Below are positions 1-14,284 of a DNA stretch of 64,000 nt, piece by piece. Source of the DNA: Lagopus muta (lineage: Eukaryota; Chordata; Aves; Galliformes; Phasianidae). Position 1 is the first letter of the stretch. Every line of letters begins with the position of its first letter. Below the pieces are notes generated by a model. It was not told the DNA's origin and made no database searches. It was given only the letters and a program-made list of their open reading frames with translations. Position numbers and translations under genes: made by a program. The stretch is taken from NCBI RefSeq assembly GCF_023343835.1, contig NC_064447.1:13083501-13147500 (forward strand). Direction: 5' to 3'.

Positions 1-3000
1 TCCTCAGCTGGTGCAAATTGTCATAGGTCCCATAAAAACAGTGGAGGAATTCAGACTGACACCAGCTGAAGATGGAAGGCAGAGAAGACCTCGGTTGGTT
101 GGTAGGTGTATATCTGAGGGTGGTGGCCTACTGCCCTGCAGGGTGTGAGGCAATACAGTGTTACTGCAGCTTCACATAGCTTTGGCCTCAGCTGCTCTAT
201 GTTCCATGCAGTTATGGCATGGAGTAGATCTCGTTGTCCTTATTCAGGGTTGAGAAGGGTGAGCTCTGGTTTTACCTGGGTGGCTACAGAGAGTGCCATT
301 TGAGGGTGTCTGTGCACCTCACTGTGTTCTCCGGACACCCCGAGGACTGCTTTGCTTATGTGATATTTTCTATTTGTCTGCAAATACGATAGCAAAGTAA
401 ATTACGAGACATAAAAGAATGCCCTAAAATAGTAGAATCTGTTAATGTGCACTTTCTATTCCATGTGGCTCTTGCATAACTTGGGAAGCAATCTGAATTA
501 ATTTTCCCCCAGCATTTGCACAGTTGGAAGGTGCTCTGACTGCAAAGAGAAAATGCACAGAACGTGAATATGTTCCTTCTCACTGTGAGAAAGACACCCT
601 TGTTAGCTCAGCCTGACCTGTGATGTAATGCAGTTTATTTCGGGCCTGATCAGACAAAGCAGCGAGCGGTGTTGCAGCTTAAAGCCAATGATTTTAAATG
701 ACAAACCTCATCTCTGCTGTCACTTCCTCGTTTCAGCTACAGGCCAGCAGTGCCATGGTGACACTGCGCTCCAGCATTCCTCTCAGCCTCAGGAGCAATC
801 AGAGCAAGGAAATAAAGATCACTGGAGATACCATGTGTTAAGACACCGATGCACACAGTCCTGAAGGAGAAGGTAGTGCAGGGGCTGAAGTGCTGTGTGA
901 GCCATGCCCAGCCCCTTGGTTTGGCATGCGTGGTGGGACCTGACAGTGCAGGCAGAGGTGGGCTGAGCAGGGCTGCGTCCTCAGAGCTGTGGTTCTTTGT
1001 GAGATAAGGAGCAGAGAGAAGGGAGCAGAAGGAAGGCAGCAGGGTTCCAGCTGTTTGTGGCTGCAACTACAAAGGAAAGGTGGTCGGGGGTTTCCTCGTG
1101 GAATGCCTTTTGTCTTTGTTTTGTCATCAGTGGTTCTTGCAGGAAATGGCCAAGTTCAGTGAATTCACAACGTCAGAATGCAGTCAGTAAATTAGCGGGC
1201 TTCTCGTTTGCCCATTTGTGAGCTGGGTGGAAGATGCCCAAAAGGTCTCAAATCCATGTGGATGATGCAAAGTTATAAGCAGTCTTTAAAGCCAATCCTT
1301 ACTGCGTGTCTGTGAAGAGAACAGAGCCGTGCAAATTAAGAGCTTTTCTCCTTTCTTCTGTTTTTATGTTGGCACGTTTTCCTTAATGCCAGTGACTTGA
1401 GGCTCTTGATTTACATTATATATAGAGAGAAATTTGGGAAAAGCCTGATTATAATGGGCTGTTCTGCCATTTTTTGCAGTTGAATTTCTGAAGATACAAC
1501 TTAGCTCCATCTGTAATCTCCATCCAAAGACCCGAGTGTGTCAGGAGCTTCTGTGAAGGCAAATCTTTGTTTAACCTCAGTGCATGCAGGACAGATTGGC
1601 CAGCAGAGCATCAGAAAGCTTTAGCGAGCCTCGATCTTAGCCCTTGGAGAGGAATTTTCAGTACAAAGAAACCAGTTAATTTATTTCTCCTGACCAGCCT
1701 CCAAGTGGAGCCGCTGCTTTGTTCTGGCTGGTTTTTAATGTCACCGTTATCTGATGTTACTCACAAAATGGATAAAACTCTCTTCTCGTGCTCGAAAGGC
1801 TTAAGAATTAGAGCCCAGCTTTGAGCTCAGCTCCAGCACGTTCCACTCTTGTCCTTCTTTGATGAATCCTGTGTTCAGGCTGAGGCTTGGCTGCAGTGCA
1901 GCAGGAAGGTGAGCTGCGCTCAGTGGTCTGCAGAGCATCCATCCCAGCCCAGTGCTTTTGGTGCTTCTAGCTTTCCTCTGCCATCCCTGTGAGTAAGTCC
2001 TTTATGGACGTGGAGACTGAGATACAAAGAGGTCTGCTGCTGAAAAGCAGCACGAGTGAGGGCAGCACGGTGTTTTGTGGAGCCTTATGCAGACTTCTGT
2101 GTGATCTGAGATTTGGACAGAGGAGAAGAGATGCTTTGTGATAGGAAGACGTGACGGTGCAGTGTGTGCTGGTGCACACATCATGACTGCACCACTACTG
2201 CTTTCTGTTAAATCATGGTTTCCAGTAAATCTCCAGCAGCTGCTTCCACTATTGGGCTCTTACTGGATTTCAGCAAAATCCTATTACAAATCTCTGTTCT
2301 GATCCTGCCATTGTCCGTAAGATCTTGGCTGCTCAGTCCTTGACTGATAGAAAAGTAGAAAACGCGCCTGGAGCAGTGGGGAGATGCTGCAGGGAAAGTA
2401 GAGTGACAAAGCCCCTGCAAAGGCAGTGCAATTGTTTTGCAGATGATGTCACTGGTTGCATTTCGAGGGCAAGCATTACACGTGGATTTCTACCTGGTGC
2501 AGAGGTGTAAAAAGTGCTCTTGCTCAAGCAAGATTATAATCGAAGAATGTTCAGCAGAAAAGGGTATGTGGCTGACTGTACTGGAACTGCAAAACCTGAA
2601 TGTCTGCCAACACAATGCAGCTACTTCAGAGCTTTACTTCTTTTTTTTTTTCTTTTTTTCTTCAAGTTGAATATCAAGGTTACCAGAGTCTGTTGTGCCC
2701 TTGTCAGGAGTGGGTTAAAGCAGAAGCATCCCTCCAGCAAGCAGCCTTGTGAAGCCTCCTCATGCAGCCAGAGGCACAGAGAGCTTCTGTTCTCTGGCAT
2801 GACATCAGCTGCGGGTGGCTGGAAGGTGACATGCTGGGAGCCAGGCTCCACAGGCACTGGCCTTGGGAGCACTCTCCTGAGCCCTGGAGGTTGCTGCTGG
2901 ACACGGCACCAAGCACGCAGTGCCTGTTCAGAGCCCATGTGCTCTTCCTTGGCCATGCCTGGACTGCTGGACAGGCTGGTCATGCACAAAAAATGGTGAA

Positions 3001-6000
3001 GGAAAGAGGAATGCTGGTGAGTGAGCTTGGTCAGTACCTTTCCTGCTGGCCCGGCTGCCACCAGAGCTGGTGGTGGCACTCTGTAATTTCTGTGTTTGGT
3101 TCTTTTTTGGAGCCTAGATCTGCTGTTTTGTGATTTGGGAGAAAAGCATGCTATTTTTAAGCATCTTTCCCCAGCAGGACTGAAAGTATTGGCATCTCTG
3201 CTGCTTGGTGCTTTGGGGATGGGGAGCACCCAGCGATGGGGATGTTGGGGGGGGAGGCAGAAGACACCGCATCTTGTGCTGTGTCCTGGCCACGACAGCA
3301 TCTGCATCACCACTGGCCAATGTTCAGTGCCCTTTATATTCCTTCCTGGTTTAATCCTGCATTTAATATTACACAGCATCTGCTCCAGGATTGAGGGGAA
3401 TGCTCTACTTGGATTGAGGGAAATGCTGTCATTGCCTCCGATCAAATGGTGGCTGCTTCTCCTTCCTCTGCATGCTGTACCACTGCTCTGTTTGGGCAGC
3501 AGAACTTGGCAGTGTGGCACAGGGCAGGTCACCTCTCTGCCACCTTCTCTGTGCAGAGCACACACTGCTGGCTGGGCTCACAGGGGAAGCATCCATCAGA
3601 AAAACATCCCCAAAACAGCACTGCATATGGTTTCCAGCCAGACATCAGCAGCGGGTCCAGCCGGGGCAGCGTGTGGAGCTGGGGCTGTTGGAGAGCCCTC
3701 TGCACAGCCTTGGCTCGGGGAGCAGCTGCTTTGCAATACAAATGGCTTAAACATCAAACACGGACCGTGCTGCAGCGCAGACAAGGCGCATCAAAGAGCT
3801 GTTTAGCAAGCCAGACTGAGGAGAAGGATGCGATCACAGCACGGCTGTCGTCTTTTTGTTCCTGGTGACAGGGATGTGCCTGCGCTGCGTGTCCCGGTGC
3901 CAGGCAGGCTGTGTTTTGGCAGGGCGGTGCGATGTCATGCGCCCAGAGACTGACTCAGCCTTTTGCTGCTTTCTGTCGGTGCTGCTAAGTGCTGATTCTC
4001 ACACTGGGCAGCCCCTCTAAAAATGTGATGCCATCTAACGAAGGCTCCATTAAAATCAAAGGAGGGTGCTGTGCCGTGTCTCTGCATTGCTGAAATGAAA
4101 GCATGCAGTGCCAACAGCATGCAACAACAGAAAAAGCTGCAAATGCAAAAGCTTTTCTTGCCTTTGGTGCATTTTGCCTTTTTTCTGCTGTTCTTCTGTC
4201 TGGGCTGTGGTTAAAGGCTGGGAACTGCTCTGTGCTCTCCAGGAACTCTGAGTGCTGCAGTGACCCAGTGCTGGGGTGGGGGAAATCAGCATTCCTGTTA
4301 CAGATAGCTGATGTTACAAAAAGAGCAAGGAGTGCAGAGCAACGTGCTGCTGGCTTCAGCTTTCCTGAAAGCACATAGGCAGCCAGAGCAGCAGGTGAGA
4401 AGGTGTAGGTCTGAGTGGGAGAGCTGGAGTTGGCCCAGTGGGGCACTGGCACTGCTGGCTGCAGGGCATGCGGCTCTGCCAGCTGAGGCTGCGTGCTCAC
4501 AGCTACCTGGGGCTCCAGCTGTAGTGTTAACAGCTGGTTCTGTCAGGCTGCCTTCAACACAGCTTCCATCCAAGCTTCTATAATTAGCCCCGCAGCAGCT
4601 TTCTTGCAATAGGAGGAACATAGGGAAGCAGAATGGTACAGGTTGCAAACCTTACTCCAAGCGCACAGGGCTGGCTGATAAAATTTTAAATAGTTGTGGT
4701 TTGGTCTTTTTTCTCTCTCTTTTTTTTTTTTTTTTCCTCTCTGTGTGCTTTGTACAAATAGCTGGGTTAGGGTTTGTTCTTTTCCCCCTCAAAAAAGAAT
4801 GAGTAAGAGGTGCTCTTTCATTTTGCATCATCCCCGACAGAAAGATTTACGTCTTCCAATTCAACTCAAAGATGTTTCATTTGTGGTCAGCTTGGCATCA
4901 GGTTTATGTGCTGGGTTAGCAGCAGTCATGGGATTGCTGCTTGTTGGGGGCTGAAGACATCGCTGTGTTTTGGGATGGGGAGCTCCATGGGGTTGCTGTG
5001 TGCCTCTGGGCTCTCAGGCTGCCTGGTGAGCTGTGGGATCATGGGGTGTATGAAACACCATTATTACTGATGTCAGCCCTCAGTAGCTTTCCCTGTCTGG
5101 GATGGTATTGAAATACTGCGTTTTGGTGCTGCTCAGACCGCCTGCTCTTGTGACCTTGGGTTTCTACAGTCAGTAAATTAATCTATTTTAAATGGAGTAG
5201 AGCTAAAGAGAAAAATCAGACCGGTTCTTCACACTTTTGACAATAAACTTTCAGAGAAAGAATGGGGGAGGCAGCCCTTTCTGTTTCTGGAGGTTTCTGG
5301 AGGCAGTTCTTGGTGTCCTGATCTCTGCAGTGCTTTTGTAGCACAGTGCCCTGAGGCCAGAAGGCTGCTGCAGCATCTTGGGTAATGGAGGGGTGGGGAT
5401 GGGGAGGAAGTAAGCTATAACTCGGTGCATGGAAAGCACTGGTTTCGTGGCAGCTCATCCGAGCTTAATTGAATTGCTATTAAAGATCCGTTCTGTGTTG
5501 GAGACCTGTGCAGGGCCAGGCACTTTTTGTCTCTCACCAGATAAAGAGCGTTTTTCCGGAGTGATGTCATGTCTTTTTCTGGAGTTTGCCTGGGATGTTG
5601 TTGCTGAGCCTTAAATCAAACTCAGCTGAGAAGTGTGAGCATTTCTTACTGCCTTTCTGCTCAGCCCGTCTCCATCGTGGGTTTTGTAATTCTGGGCTCC
5701 AAAAATAAAATGCTGTGAATTCTGTAATGCTGTGGAAGGATGGGGAAGGTTTGGCATCTGGTGCTGCGTGACGAAGCAGGTCAGCATGCTATGAGTGGGC
5801 ATGAGCTTATCAGACCTTCAGCAGAGAGCTGCTCAGCAGCTTGCTGTGCTGCAGTAATGGTAATGTAAAGAAGGAGGAGCAGAGAGTTGAGAGGTGTGCG
5901 TTGTGTTTTCTCCCTTGTCTGAGTTTTCCCCTTGAAACCTTGGATGCAGCAGAGAATTTTCCACGTTCTGCTCTCTCTTGGATGCAGAATAGGACTGGAA

Positions 6001-9000
6001 GGTGCCTCCCTGGCTCTCCCAATGGGACTGTTTCTAAAGATGTTGCTGCAGTCAGGGTGGGTGCGTGGATGATCCTGGTTTGTTTCCATCGCCAGCTCTG
6101 TGAGAGCAGCGGTGGTGTGGCACAGTGCTAACAGCAGCATATCCCCAAAATGTCTGAAAGGCAAGAGAGGTGCACAGCAGGGTGTGAATTTCAACCTTAT
6201 GCGCATTGCAGAGACTGGAAGGAGGAATTACAGCATAGTGATGGCAGTAGGAATCTTGATCAATGATTTATTCAGGCCAGGATTGAGCCCAGATTTATGT
6301 AATTACAGGAGGTCGTACAGTGGGACCACCCTGCTATGGGGCTGAGGGGCAATAGGTTCAGTAAAGCCAATGTAAAGTAAAGCCAGGCTGTGGCTGTGCT
6401 GCTGATGCACCTCCCCCCCGTCCTACAGTGCTGGGAGCATCCAAACCAGGGCTTTCTGGGGCAGCTGGGATTGCAATAAGTCCTAAATTAAAAATTCTCC
6501 CTTCCCTGCATAAAGCAATAGCCCTGACTGTAAATGTGTCAAATACTCAATAATAGATGATCAGGAGCCATTAGCACTGCAGCAGATGTGCTCACAGCCA
6601 TTTGGATTTCTCTTCAAAGCAAACAAAGAGGAACGCTGGGTGTGTGAGAGGATGGGCTTCCCTGATTTATGGTCGTGTGGCAGCACTGCCTATATGGGGG
6701 GGAATGCTTCGGAGCAGGATGCCCTGGAGAGAGAATCCTAAACTGCTTTGAAGTCAGTGGTGAAGTTCTCTGCTGGCTTCAGCAAAGCTCTGGTCAGCAG
6801 TTAAGTTCCTCTCATCCTTGCTTGGGTTGATCGATGGGAGCTGCCACCCATGCTGAGGTTTTATTTGCTGGTATGGGAAATAGAAAATCCATCCAAAACT
6901 GTTCAGGGCTTGGAATGTATTTTGGCTTTTCCCACGGCCTGAGGGAAGCCCAGACCTTCAGGTGCTGCCCGGGGCTCTGCAGTCATTTGGAGCCTCAGCC
7001 TCAGCAGTGCGCAGCTCAGCACAGCCCGTCCGTGGTGCAAGCTGAGGGAGGGAATGCTGCCCATCTCCATTGGTCCTGTGTGGGGCTCTGGGCATTTAAA
7101 GTTCAGTGCTTTCTGCAGTGTGGTGGGCAGTCCTTGTGCCTCAGCTTCCTTCTTGCTGGTGCATCCTTTTGTGCAGCTTTTGTGCGCTTTGTTGCTCAGT
7201 GACTGCAGGGAGGGCTTGCTGGGCTGCTCACGTCCTGCCCTGATCCCTGGTTTGGGATTTTGTGCTAGAACTCCAGCTTGCAGCACAGTAATGCTGCTGT
7301 TGTAGGGATGCTGCCATGACTTGGCGCTGCGTGCCTGTCCTTAAATGTCTTCTTTCCCAGCTTCTCTGTAAATCAGACCTCAGATGTATTCAGTGCTGGT
7401 AAAAGGGATGAACATCGCACTGCCAACCTCTCAGCTTTCAACTGCCTTTTTGTAATAGCAGACTGGATTCACGAGATGAAAACGTGAAGGTTATTTACCT
7501 GTAACTGCTGTTCTCTGAGCAGCCAGCAGCTCCCAGGTGGCCGTGCAGGAATGCCACTCAAGGAGGAAGCATTTGATTTCCAAGTAAAATTAGATTCCAC
7601 GTCCAATTCTCAGTAACACAAGCACAAGGCTTCCAGTAAAGACTTGCTCTGTAGCAGAGGGTTTTAACCTCTCAATGCAGATACAATCTAATTGCACTGC
7701 AGCAGCTAACTATTGCCTTATCTTCAATATGTAAACGCTTGCTCTGTAATTAAGTTACCAGGGAAGCTGTACTGTATCGATGATCAGTTATGAAATAAAC
7801 TGATAATCTGATAAAAGGGAGGATGTATTCTCTACAGTGCAAACCGAACCTGTTCTGCCTACAGTGGTCAGGTAAAGACTTGAGGATTTTACACCTCATT
7901 ATATTTCCCCACTGTTCATTCCTCCATAGCATTTTCAGGGAGGGGAGCTCTGGCTGATAGAGCAGCTTTAGCAGGAATTGCTGTATCCAGTGGAAGTTTT
8001 TTTCTGGCGAGTATCCTTTGCACCTCCATCCCCACCTGCATTCATCCCAACGGTGGCACCCTGCTGTCCCCACCTGTCTCGGTTTGGTCGCTCTCACCCA
8101 GGCAAGGTGTGATGGGATCCCATCCAAGATACCTTCAGGGAGCATTGAAGGCTGTATGAACATCTTTGTCACCTGAGAGCTACTCCGTAGGGAATGATAG
8201 CATGTGATTAAAGAAACTGGTTAAAAACAGCTTAGGAAGCTGGATTAGGTTTATAATCTCTTATTATGGTTCCCTTTAGCTGACAGCTTGGTGAAAGAAG
8301 GGGGTCTGGATTACACTGGGAAACATCGGAATTGACAGGAGTGTTTTCTGACTGTTAGGCTTAGTGGTGTCATGAATGATTTTAATCAGATTTAAATGGT
8401 GGCAAACATCACAAGCTTAATGGATTTCAGCATTATTATTGGGGCTTTGCTTAGAAGCAATTTGAATTTTCAGCTGTGTGCCAGCAATGCAAGTGTGTTC
8501 ACAGTGACATTAAAAGGGACTGGAAACCCAGGGCTGACCTTGCATGTAAATACAGCACACCCATGGATGGGGACAGACTTTGTCTTTTTTCCATCAATCT
8601 CAGGACCAGGATGCACTGTTCAGCTCAGCCCCACGGGTTTTTTCTGCAGAGCCAATGTGTTTGGCTCTGTTTCACACAGTGTATGGGTTGTCCCAGGGAT
8701 GTTGTACAATGTTCTCTATCCCTTATTTTAGGGGGAGTGGGATTCTCTCCCTGACCATCCCATTGTAAGGCTTTGTGCTGGCTGTGCTGCCCAGAGCGGG
8801 GCAGGCTTTGTGAGGTTTGATCAGAGGCAGAGCAGTTGCTGAGGGCTGTGCTACCCTATTTCTGCACTGCTTTGGTAGTGGATCCCCACCTGTTTCTCTG
8901 CTCGTCATTTTTACGTTGTGGGAGAAGTCACCTTGCAAGAGCTCAGCATGGAAGAGGGTTTTGTAAGGACGTGTTTGTTGGGAGGATTGGTAATGAGAGA

Positions 9001-12000
9001 CAACCTTGTGTGTTGGGCACTTGTGGTTTGACTCCTGAAGCTGTCAGGGGTGGGAATCATCACTGAGGTCGTCTCAGCTGTTAGGTGCTGCCAGTCCTCA
9101 GGAGCACGGAGGGAGACGTTGGCATTTTTGAGGTTCCCCCAAGCAGCAGCACGTGGCATCGCTCCCTTTGTCGCCGTCCTTGCTCACTGTGTGCCACCCA
9201 AAACCACCGACCTGTGGTTTCAGGTAGTTGGACGTTAATAGTGATGTGTTCCCCTGGAAGGCCAACCAGAGGTCTGTGTTATCTCAATCATCTCCTAAAT
9301 CCCGGCTTTGTGTGTGATGTAGCCATTCAAGAGCTAATTGCCTTTGATTAAGTCAATCACTTGCAGAGTGAGTGGGTTAATTGGGTATTGTGGAAGCAAT
9401 CAATCTAATCAGCTGCTTGCATCCATAGCTGAGGCACTACAATGCAGCAGGGCAGTAATTGTTTTATGAGCTCCTGGATGGCAGCAGAGGCAGACTGGAT
9501 GGCAACGAGAATCCTTTCTCTGCAAAATGGCCTTTTAGGAAAGGTAATTTGCATGTTAAGTGCTCATTAGGAGAGCGCTGATTGATTAAGAGCTGGGAAA
9601 CTCTCCCCTCTAAAATGCGTGTGCCGGGTCGGGGTCAGCACGTGGTGGATCCTGGGGTGTGTGATGGGGTGGGGGTGTTTTCTCTCGGGGTGGGTCGAAG
9701 AGGTGTCTGGAAGGTGGGATTGCTGCCAGTGCTGCAAAATGGAGAAGTCCCACTTGGCAGGACGTGAGATGTGCCAGGCACCCATCCCAGCATAGGGCAC
9801 ACCAAGAGCTTACCTCCCCAGTGCCCTCCCTGGGGCAGGGAAGCTATCTGCATTCCAGGGTGACTCAACAGGTGCCCATTTGCCCCTTGCTGAGGCTTTT
9901 GCTTCCAGAGCAGGAAGAAGTGCTATTGCTTAAAGCAATCAAACCCAACAATTTACGCTGTTGCAGCCAAACAAGAGGTTTACAGTTCTTTCTGTAATGT
10001 TATTTGAAATCTGTTCCGCTGGGAAACCATGGGTCCACGTCACCTTCTCTCTGTCCAGCTCTTTGATTATGGACAAAACGGTTTATTTCTGAAGAAATAT
10101 CCTTCAGACTCATTGTGCTAAAAGGAAACTGTGACATCAGTGTCAGGGATTCTCCACTCAGCTGCTCCAAATAATTACGCTGTTCCTTAACCTCGCAGAA
10201 CGAGCTGGCACATCATCTCCAGTGAGTTCCTATCTCCTGTTCTGGCTTAATTAACATCTTATGCTGTTAATATAGCAGATGGCTCTGCTTCTGACGTGCA
10301 GAAGTGCTGATGTTCACCCTGTAATTTTAGCAGCAAAGCGATGTGATGTAGTTGTGTTTAAATCTTCATCTACAAAGCTCAGAATTGGGGTCAGAGCACT
10401 TTGTCTGACTGCTGGGAGGAAAGAACCTATTTTTGGAGATGGAGGTGCCCTGCTTGAGCTCGAGGAAAATGCAGTTGCTCTTGGATTACAAGTATGAGTA
10501 AATGTTTTCCTCTCTTTCAGCCTTCTATGCTCTGTCTGGCAGTGAGAGCAGGAGAGAAAGCACAGTAATGCATTTGTTCCTTGCTGAAGTGCTGTCTTAC
10601 TACTATGTCTGGTTTTGGGTACATGAATGTTTCTCCTCAAAGCCTTGCACCAGGCCTGCTTGTACCACTGTGACAATCATGGAAACCAGCAGTTCTGCTG
10701 CCTCCATTCCCAGCTGAAGTAGCAGATTAAGCACCAAAGAAACCAGAGAGCAGATAGGGTTTAATTCCAAGTTCAGAATGCTTGATGTGTGATGAGAGAA
10801 AGCAAAGTCCAAGCATGTGTTCTTTTCTCCAGCCGGTGGGTCTGCTCTGCTCGCCCTCTCTGAGTGGTTTCTTGTTCTCTGAGAACAAAGGCTGAAACTG
10901 AAAGTAATTTTGGGTACTTCCTATAACCTGTGTGCACAGAGGGACCAAAAACCCCATCAGTAACAACTGGCCATAAGTGACGTGGGGAAGTGGTGATATT
11001 CCTCTTCTTAAAAATAGGGAACTTGAACAAATTGCTGGAGGAAGTCGGGTGGGAAGATGCTATCTATGCGAGACTGTCTTGGTAACAAATCCTCTCGCTT
11101 GCTTCCTCTGTGGCACTGTGATAAAGCTGGGTTAGGCTGAAGCACCTGAAGGGTCTGGCTGTGTTCAGGGGCTGCAGACGTGCACTCAGCACAGCCGGCA
11201 CAAGGCCGTCTTGTTTCTGGGCAACCAGCGTGGTAATTCCATTTTCCTTCTCCCAAGGAGCTTAAGCTGTGGTGATGAAAGGAATGTAGAAGTGGTGGTT
11301 CCTCTTTTTACCTTGGAAATGGCACAGTGGGTCGAAAATGCCCATTCCAGAGGTGTGAATTCTGGTTATGTGCATGCCATTTGTTGGCCAACTTTGTCAC
11401 AATTGCTTGGTGGCCTTTTTACAAGCCAGGTTTGTGCCAGAACTGCCCAATGCCAAGCGGCTCAAGCACGGGGATGTTATTCCTAAAGAGTGCTGGTTTT
11501 CACCAAGTGTCCCTTTGGCAGTCATGGCTGTGTGCTGGCGGCCGAGCGCAATGGCAGCGGGCGGCTGCAGCCTTTGTTCTGCACCTGCAGGTGATGGAGT
11601 GCTGTGTGCCCTGAAGCTGTGCTGCTGGCTGTTTTGCTTCACCATCATGAGTGCAGCCCTGCTGAAGGTCTGGGTTTGGCCCGGTAGCTCTGAACTGGAA
11701 GCTGTTGCTAAGGCAGGGCGGCCCATGGAGGCGAGGAGCGGCTCCCATACGTTCAGTAGGAGCTCGGCATCTGCAGCATCCTGCAGTTCTGCTCCTCGAC
11801 ACCTTCTCTAGCTGTTTGCACTGTCTTTTAGATCAGGATGTTGAGGACACGTCTTGCTGACATACTGATAGCCTGGGGAAGCTGGATGAGTTCATGTTCG
11901 GTTCACATCCAGTTCGCTGTGTTTTGCATTTATCAGCAGTGACAGGGGAGCAGGCAGCAAGTTTGGGCAGAGCGCAGGAGCGGCTCCCGAGGACACAGCC

Positions 12001-14171
12001 CTGGAGGAAGGAAGGAAGAAAGAAAAGAAGCAAGCAAAGGATTTAAGGAAATCTGTGCCAAAGTACAGCAAAATTAGCAGCTGGCTTTGTGAGAGTAGCC
12101 AGGAGCTCTGTTGCAGAGGCAATGGTTGTGGAAAGTGCCAGCATTCTTATTTTCTTTTTTAATTTCTCCGAAGGAGAACACAGTGAATTCAGATGCTGTG
12201 TTTTGGCTCAAAGGGCTGGAAAAAAAAAGGAGATCATAATGATGAAAGTGTCCGTACATAAGATGGTATGGGAGCCTTGGTTTCCAGCCTGGCTTTGATG
12301 CTGGCTCACAGTATTGCCCTGGGCAGCTCTCCAACCCCCTCTGTGCTTTCACCTTCTCATATAAAACTACTGGGGTGCCAGTCTGACAGGGGTTTGCTTT
12401 CAGTGTACTTCATACATTTGCAGCTCCTTGGGGAAAAGCAATGAGTTTTATTCATTACCCCTTTAGTGCTAAGGGAAAACACAATAAATTTGTTGCAGAG
12501 AAGAGAAACAGGGCATCCTTACACCCTGTACCTCTTGGATACTTGTAGCAAAGTGCTCTGGATGAATGAATGAAGGCAACCCGCAGCCATGGCTTGTGCA
12601 AGGAGCTGCGGTCAGGCTGTGAAGCTGAGAGCTGAGCTAACTCAGGTGGGTGTATTTCAACTAAGAGCTTCCTACCTTCAGGGCCCCGGCAGCATTTCTC
12701 CCTCATATTAAGCAAATCTTGCATTTTATGACCATATCAGCTGGGCAGGACCTGCAGCCTGTCTGCCTGCTGTCAGCCCCACGTTGTGCAGCCCTTATCC
12801 CTGTTCAGCTCTGTTGTCTTCAGCCACTATTGAGCACGCAGTGGTTCTGCTGATACAACCTGTCAGATGCTGTTGTTCCCCACACTGGGGGAATTAATTT
12901 GTGCCACAGTAGTGATAAGAGGGGGCCAGCCAGCGCTGCTGCCCTGGACTGGTTTTGCTGCTTCCCCTTGTCAGACTGAGGATGATTCTGCTCACTCTGT
13001 GTTTCTTTCTCTCACGCTATGAGTGCCTTCCCAGAGGTTGGTTGTATTTTGATATTGGGAAATGTCCGCAGTTGGGGTAGGGTGGAATGGATTGGCTGAG
13101 CTCACCAGTGCTACTTGTGTCTTTGGGGGGGGGTCTCTCCCAAGCCTGGAGAATGGTTGAGTGGGCAGGGTAAGGGCTCTGCCCATGTAATGCCTCAGAC
13201 ATCTCTGGTTTTGGTGCTCGGGTTGCTGGTCTGGTGTCTGTGCAGTGCTGCCAGTGGGTGTCAATGCCCCAAGCACCCAGAGTGTGTTCTGCACTGCAGG
13301 GCTCTGAGAGGAAGGGCTGGGCAGGCAGCGGTGTGGCTTCGTGCTTTAAAAGAAAGCCCTGCTGCAACGCGTGACCCATATTAAATAAAGAACCAAGGGA
13401 AGGACTGCTGACAGCTTTAAATATTTCCACTGCTTACATCTGCACCAAGCAATGAGCCCCTTGGCTGCGCTGCGTGCCAGCAGCCTGCGGTGCAGCCCGT
13501 GGTGGTGAGGCCCTGCAGTTGGCATCCAGCATTCGCAGCAGCGCGGGGTTTGCATGGCGCTTATTGCTGCCAGATGTTGACAGCTTTCCCTCACGTTCAG
13601 CTTTCTCTGAGGATCTGGAGAAAGCATTTGGCGTAGGATTTCATACGTCCAGGCAAAAGAAAGTGGCATTTTGACTGTCAGCAGAGGCACGATAGCCAGA
13701 CAGGTGCTTAGTCTTCAGTTAGCATCGTTAGCTGTTTGTGCCACTCTTACCTTGGTCTGCCCTGGTTGCTGAATGCACTTGTGTGTGTGGTTTATGTGTG
13801 TTTGTGCGTTTCTTATGGCATGGAAACATATGGTTTGTACTGTAGAGTGAGCACTGAGGGCTGGCTGGGGGATTTCTGTGCATCTTTTAATCTGTTTTTA
13901 AAAATGAAGCCTGCATTCCTGTCATATGCACCACTATCTGAAGATCTGGTTGGATGAGGGCTTTCTGCACATCCTCACATCCACTGGTAAGTCATTATAA
14001 AGGTACAGCTTGAAAATCCTACCTCCTGAGAGCCTGAGCCAAAAATCCGAAACGGTTGAAACTACAGGAAGGAGAGCACCTTTTCCATGGGACCTGTGTG
14101 TAATTCTGCCTCAGACAAACAGAAGGTGGCTCTCCTTCTCCTCACCCTGCCCCTTTGCTCAATGTGCGCAG
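1..14171 (+). other. ADAP1: ADAP1 long intron (left part, 5' end outside window)
   Basis: I recognise no coding exon here. The region ends in the acceptor (TGCGCAG) of the first ADAP1 exon in the window. The ArfGAP zinc finger (CxxC...CxxC) and the linker that precede PH1 in all ADAP1 proteins were not found on either strand, so the gene start lies left of position 1. The interval is unique intron-like sequence with short homopolymer tracts (T-tracts near 2640 and 4722, G-tracts near 3248 and 13125, a purine-rich run at 12004-12040). A low-stop stretch at 2.5-3.9 kb and an AT-rich motif cluster at 9.3-9.6 kb are described as findings. A very short exon could have been missed. Confidence 0.75.
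9280..9600. promoter_or_regulatory. Candidate intronic enhancer: homeodomain/POU motif cluster
   Basis: Inside the large ADAP1 intron, an AT-rich stretch carries many homeodomain-type cores (several TAAT/ATTA sites), a perfect octamer ATTTGCAT at 9547-9554 and a PBX/HOX-like TGATTGAT at 9579-9586, plus CAATCA repeats around 9400. The flanking sequence is less motif-dense. This is a motif-density observation only; conservation or chromatin data were not available. Confidence 0.25.
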
Positions 14172-14284
14172 GGTACCGAGAAGGGTTTCTGTGGAAGAGA
14201 GGACGGGACAACGGGCAGTTCCTGAGCCGAAAGTTTGTGCTGTCAGAGAGGGAAGGAGCACTGAAATACTTCAACAAGAACGAC
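14172..14284 (+). CDS. ADAP1: ADAP1 exon, start of PH1
   Basis: The acceptor is TGCGCAG and the donor GTGAGT. The exon opens with the last two bases of a Gly codon and then gives 37 codons, from YREGFLWKRG to KYFNKND. These are the first beta strands of PH1, including the phosphoinositide-contacting basic loop. Confidence 0.97.

Noticed and set aside
1-14171. Search for ADAP1 ArfGAP exons in the left part
   Set aside because: No CxxC...CxxC zinc-finger signature or WIRAKYERQEF-like linker was seen on either strand; these are taken to be outside the window.
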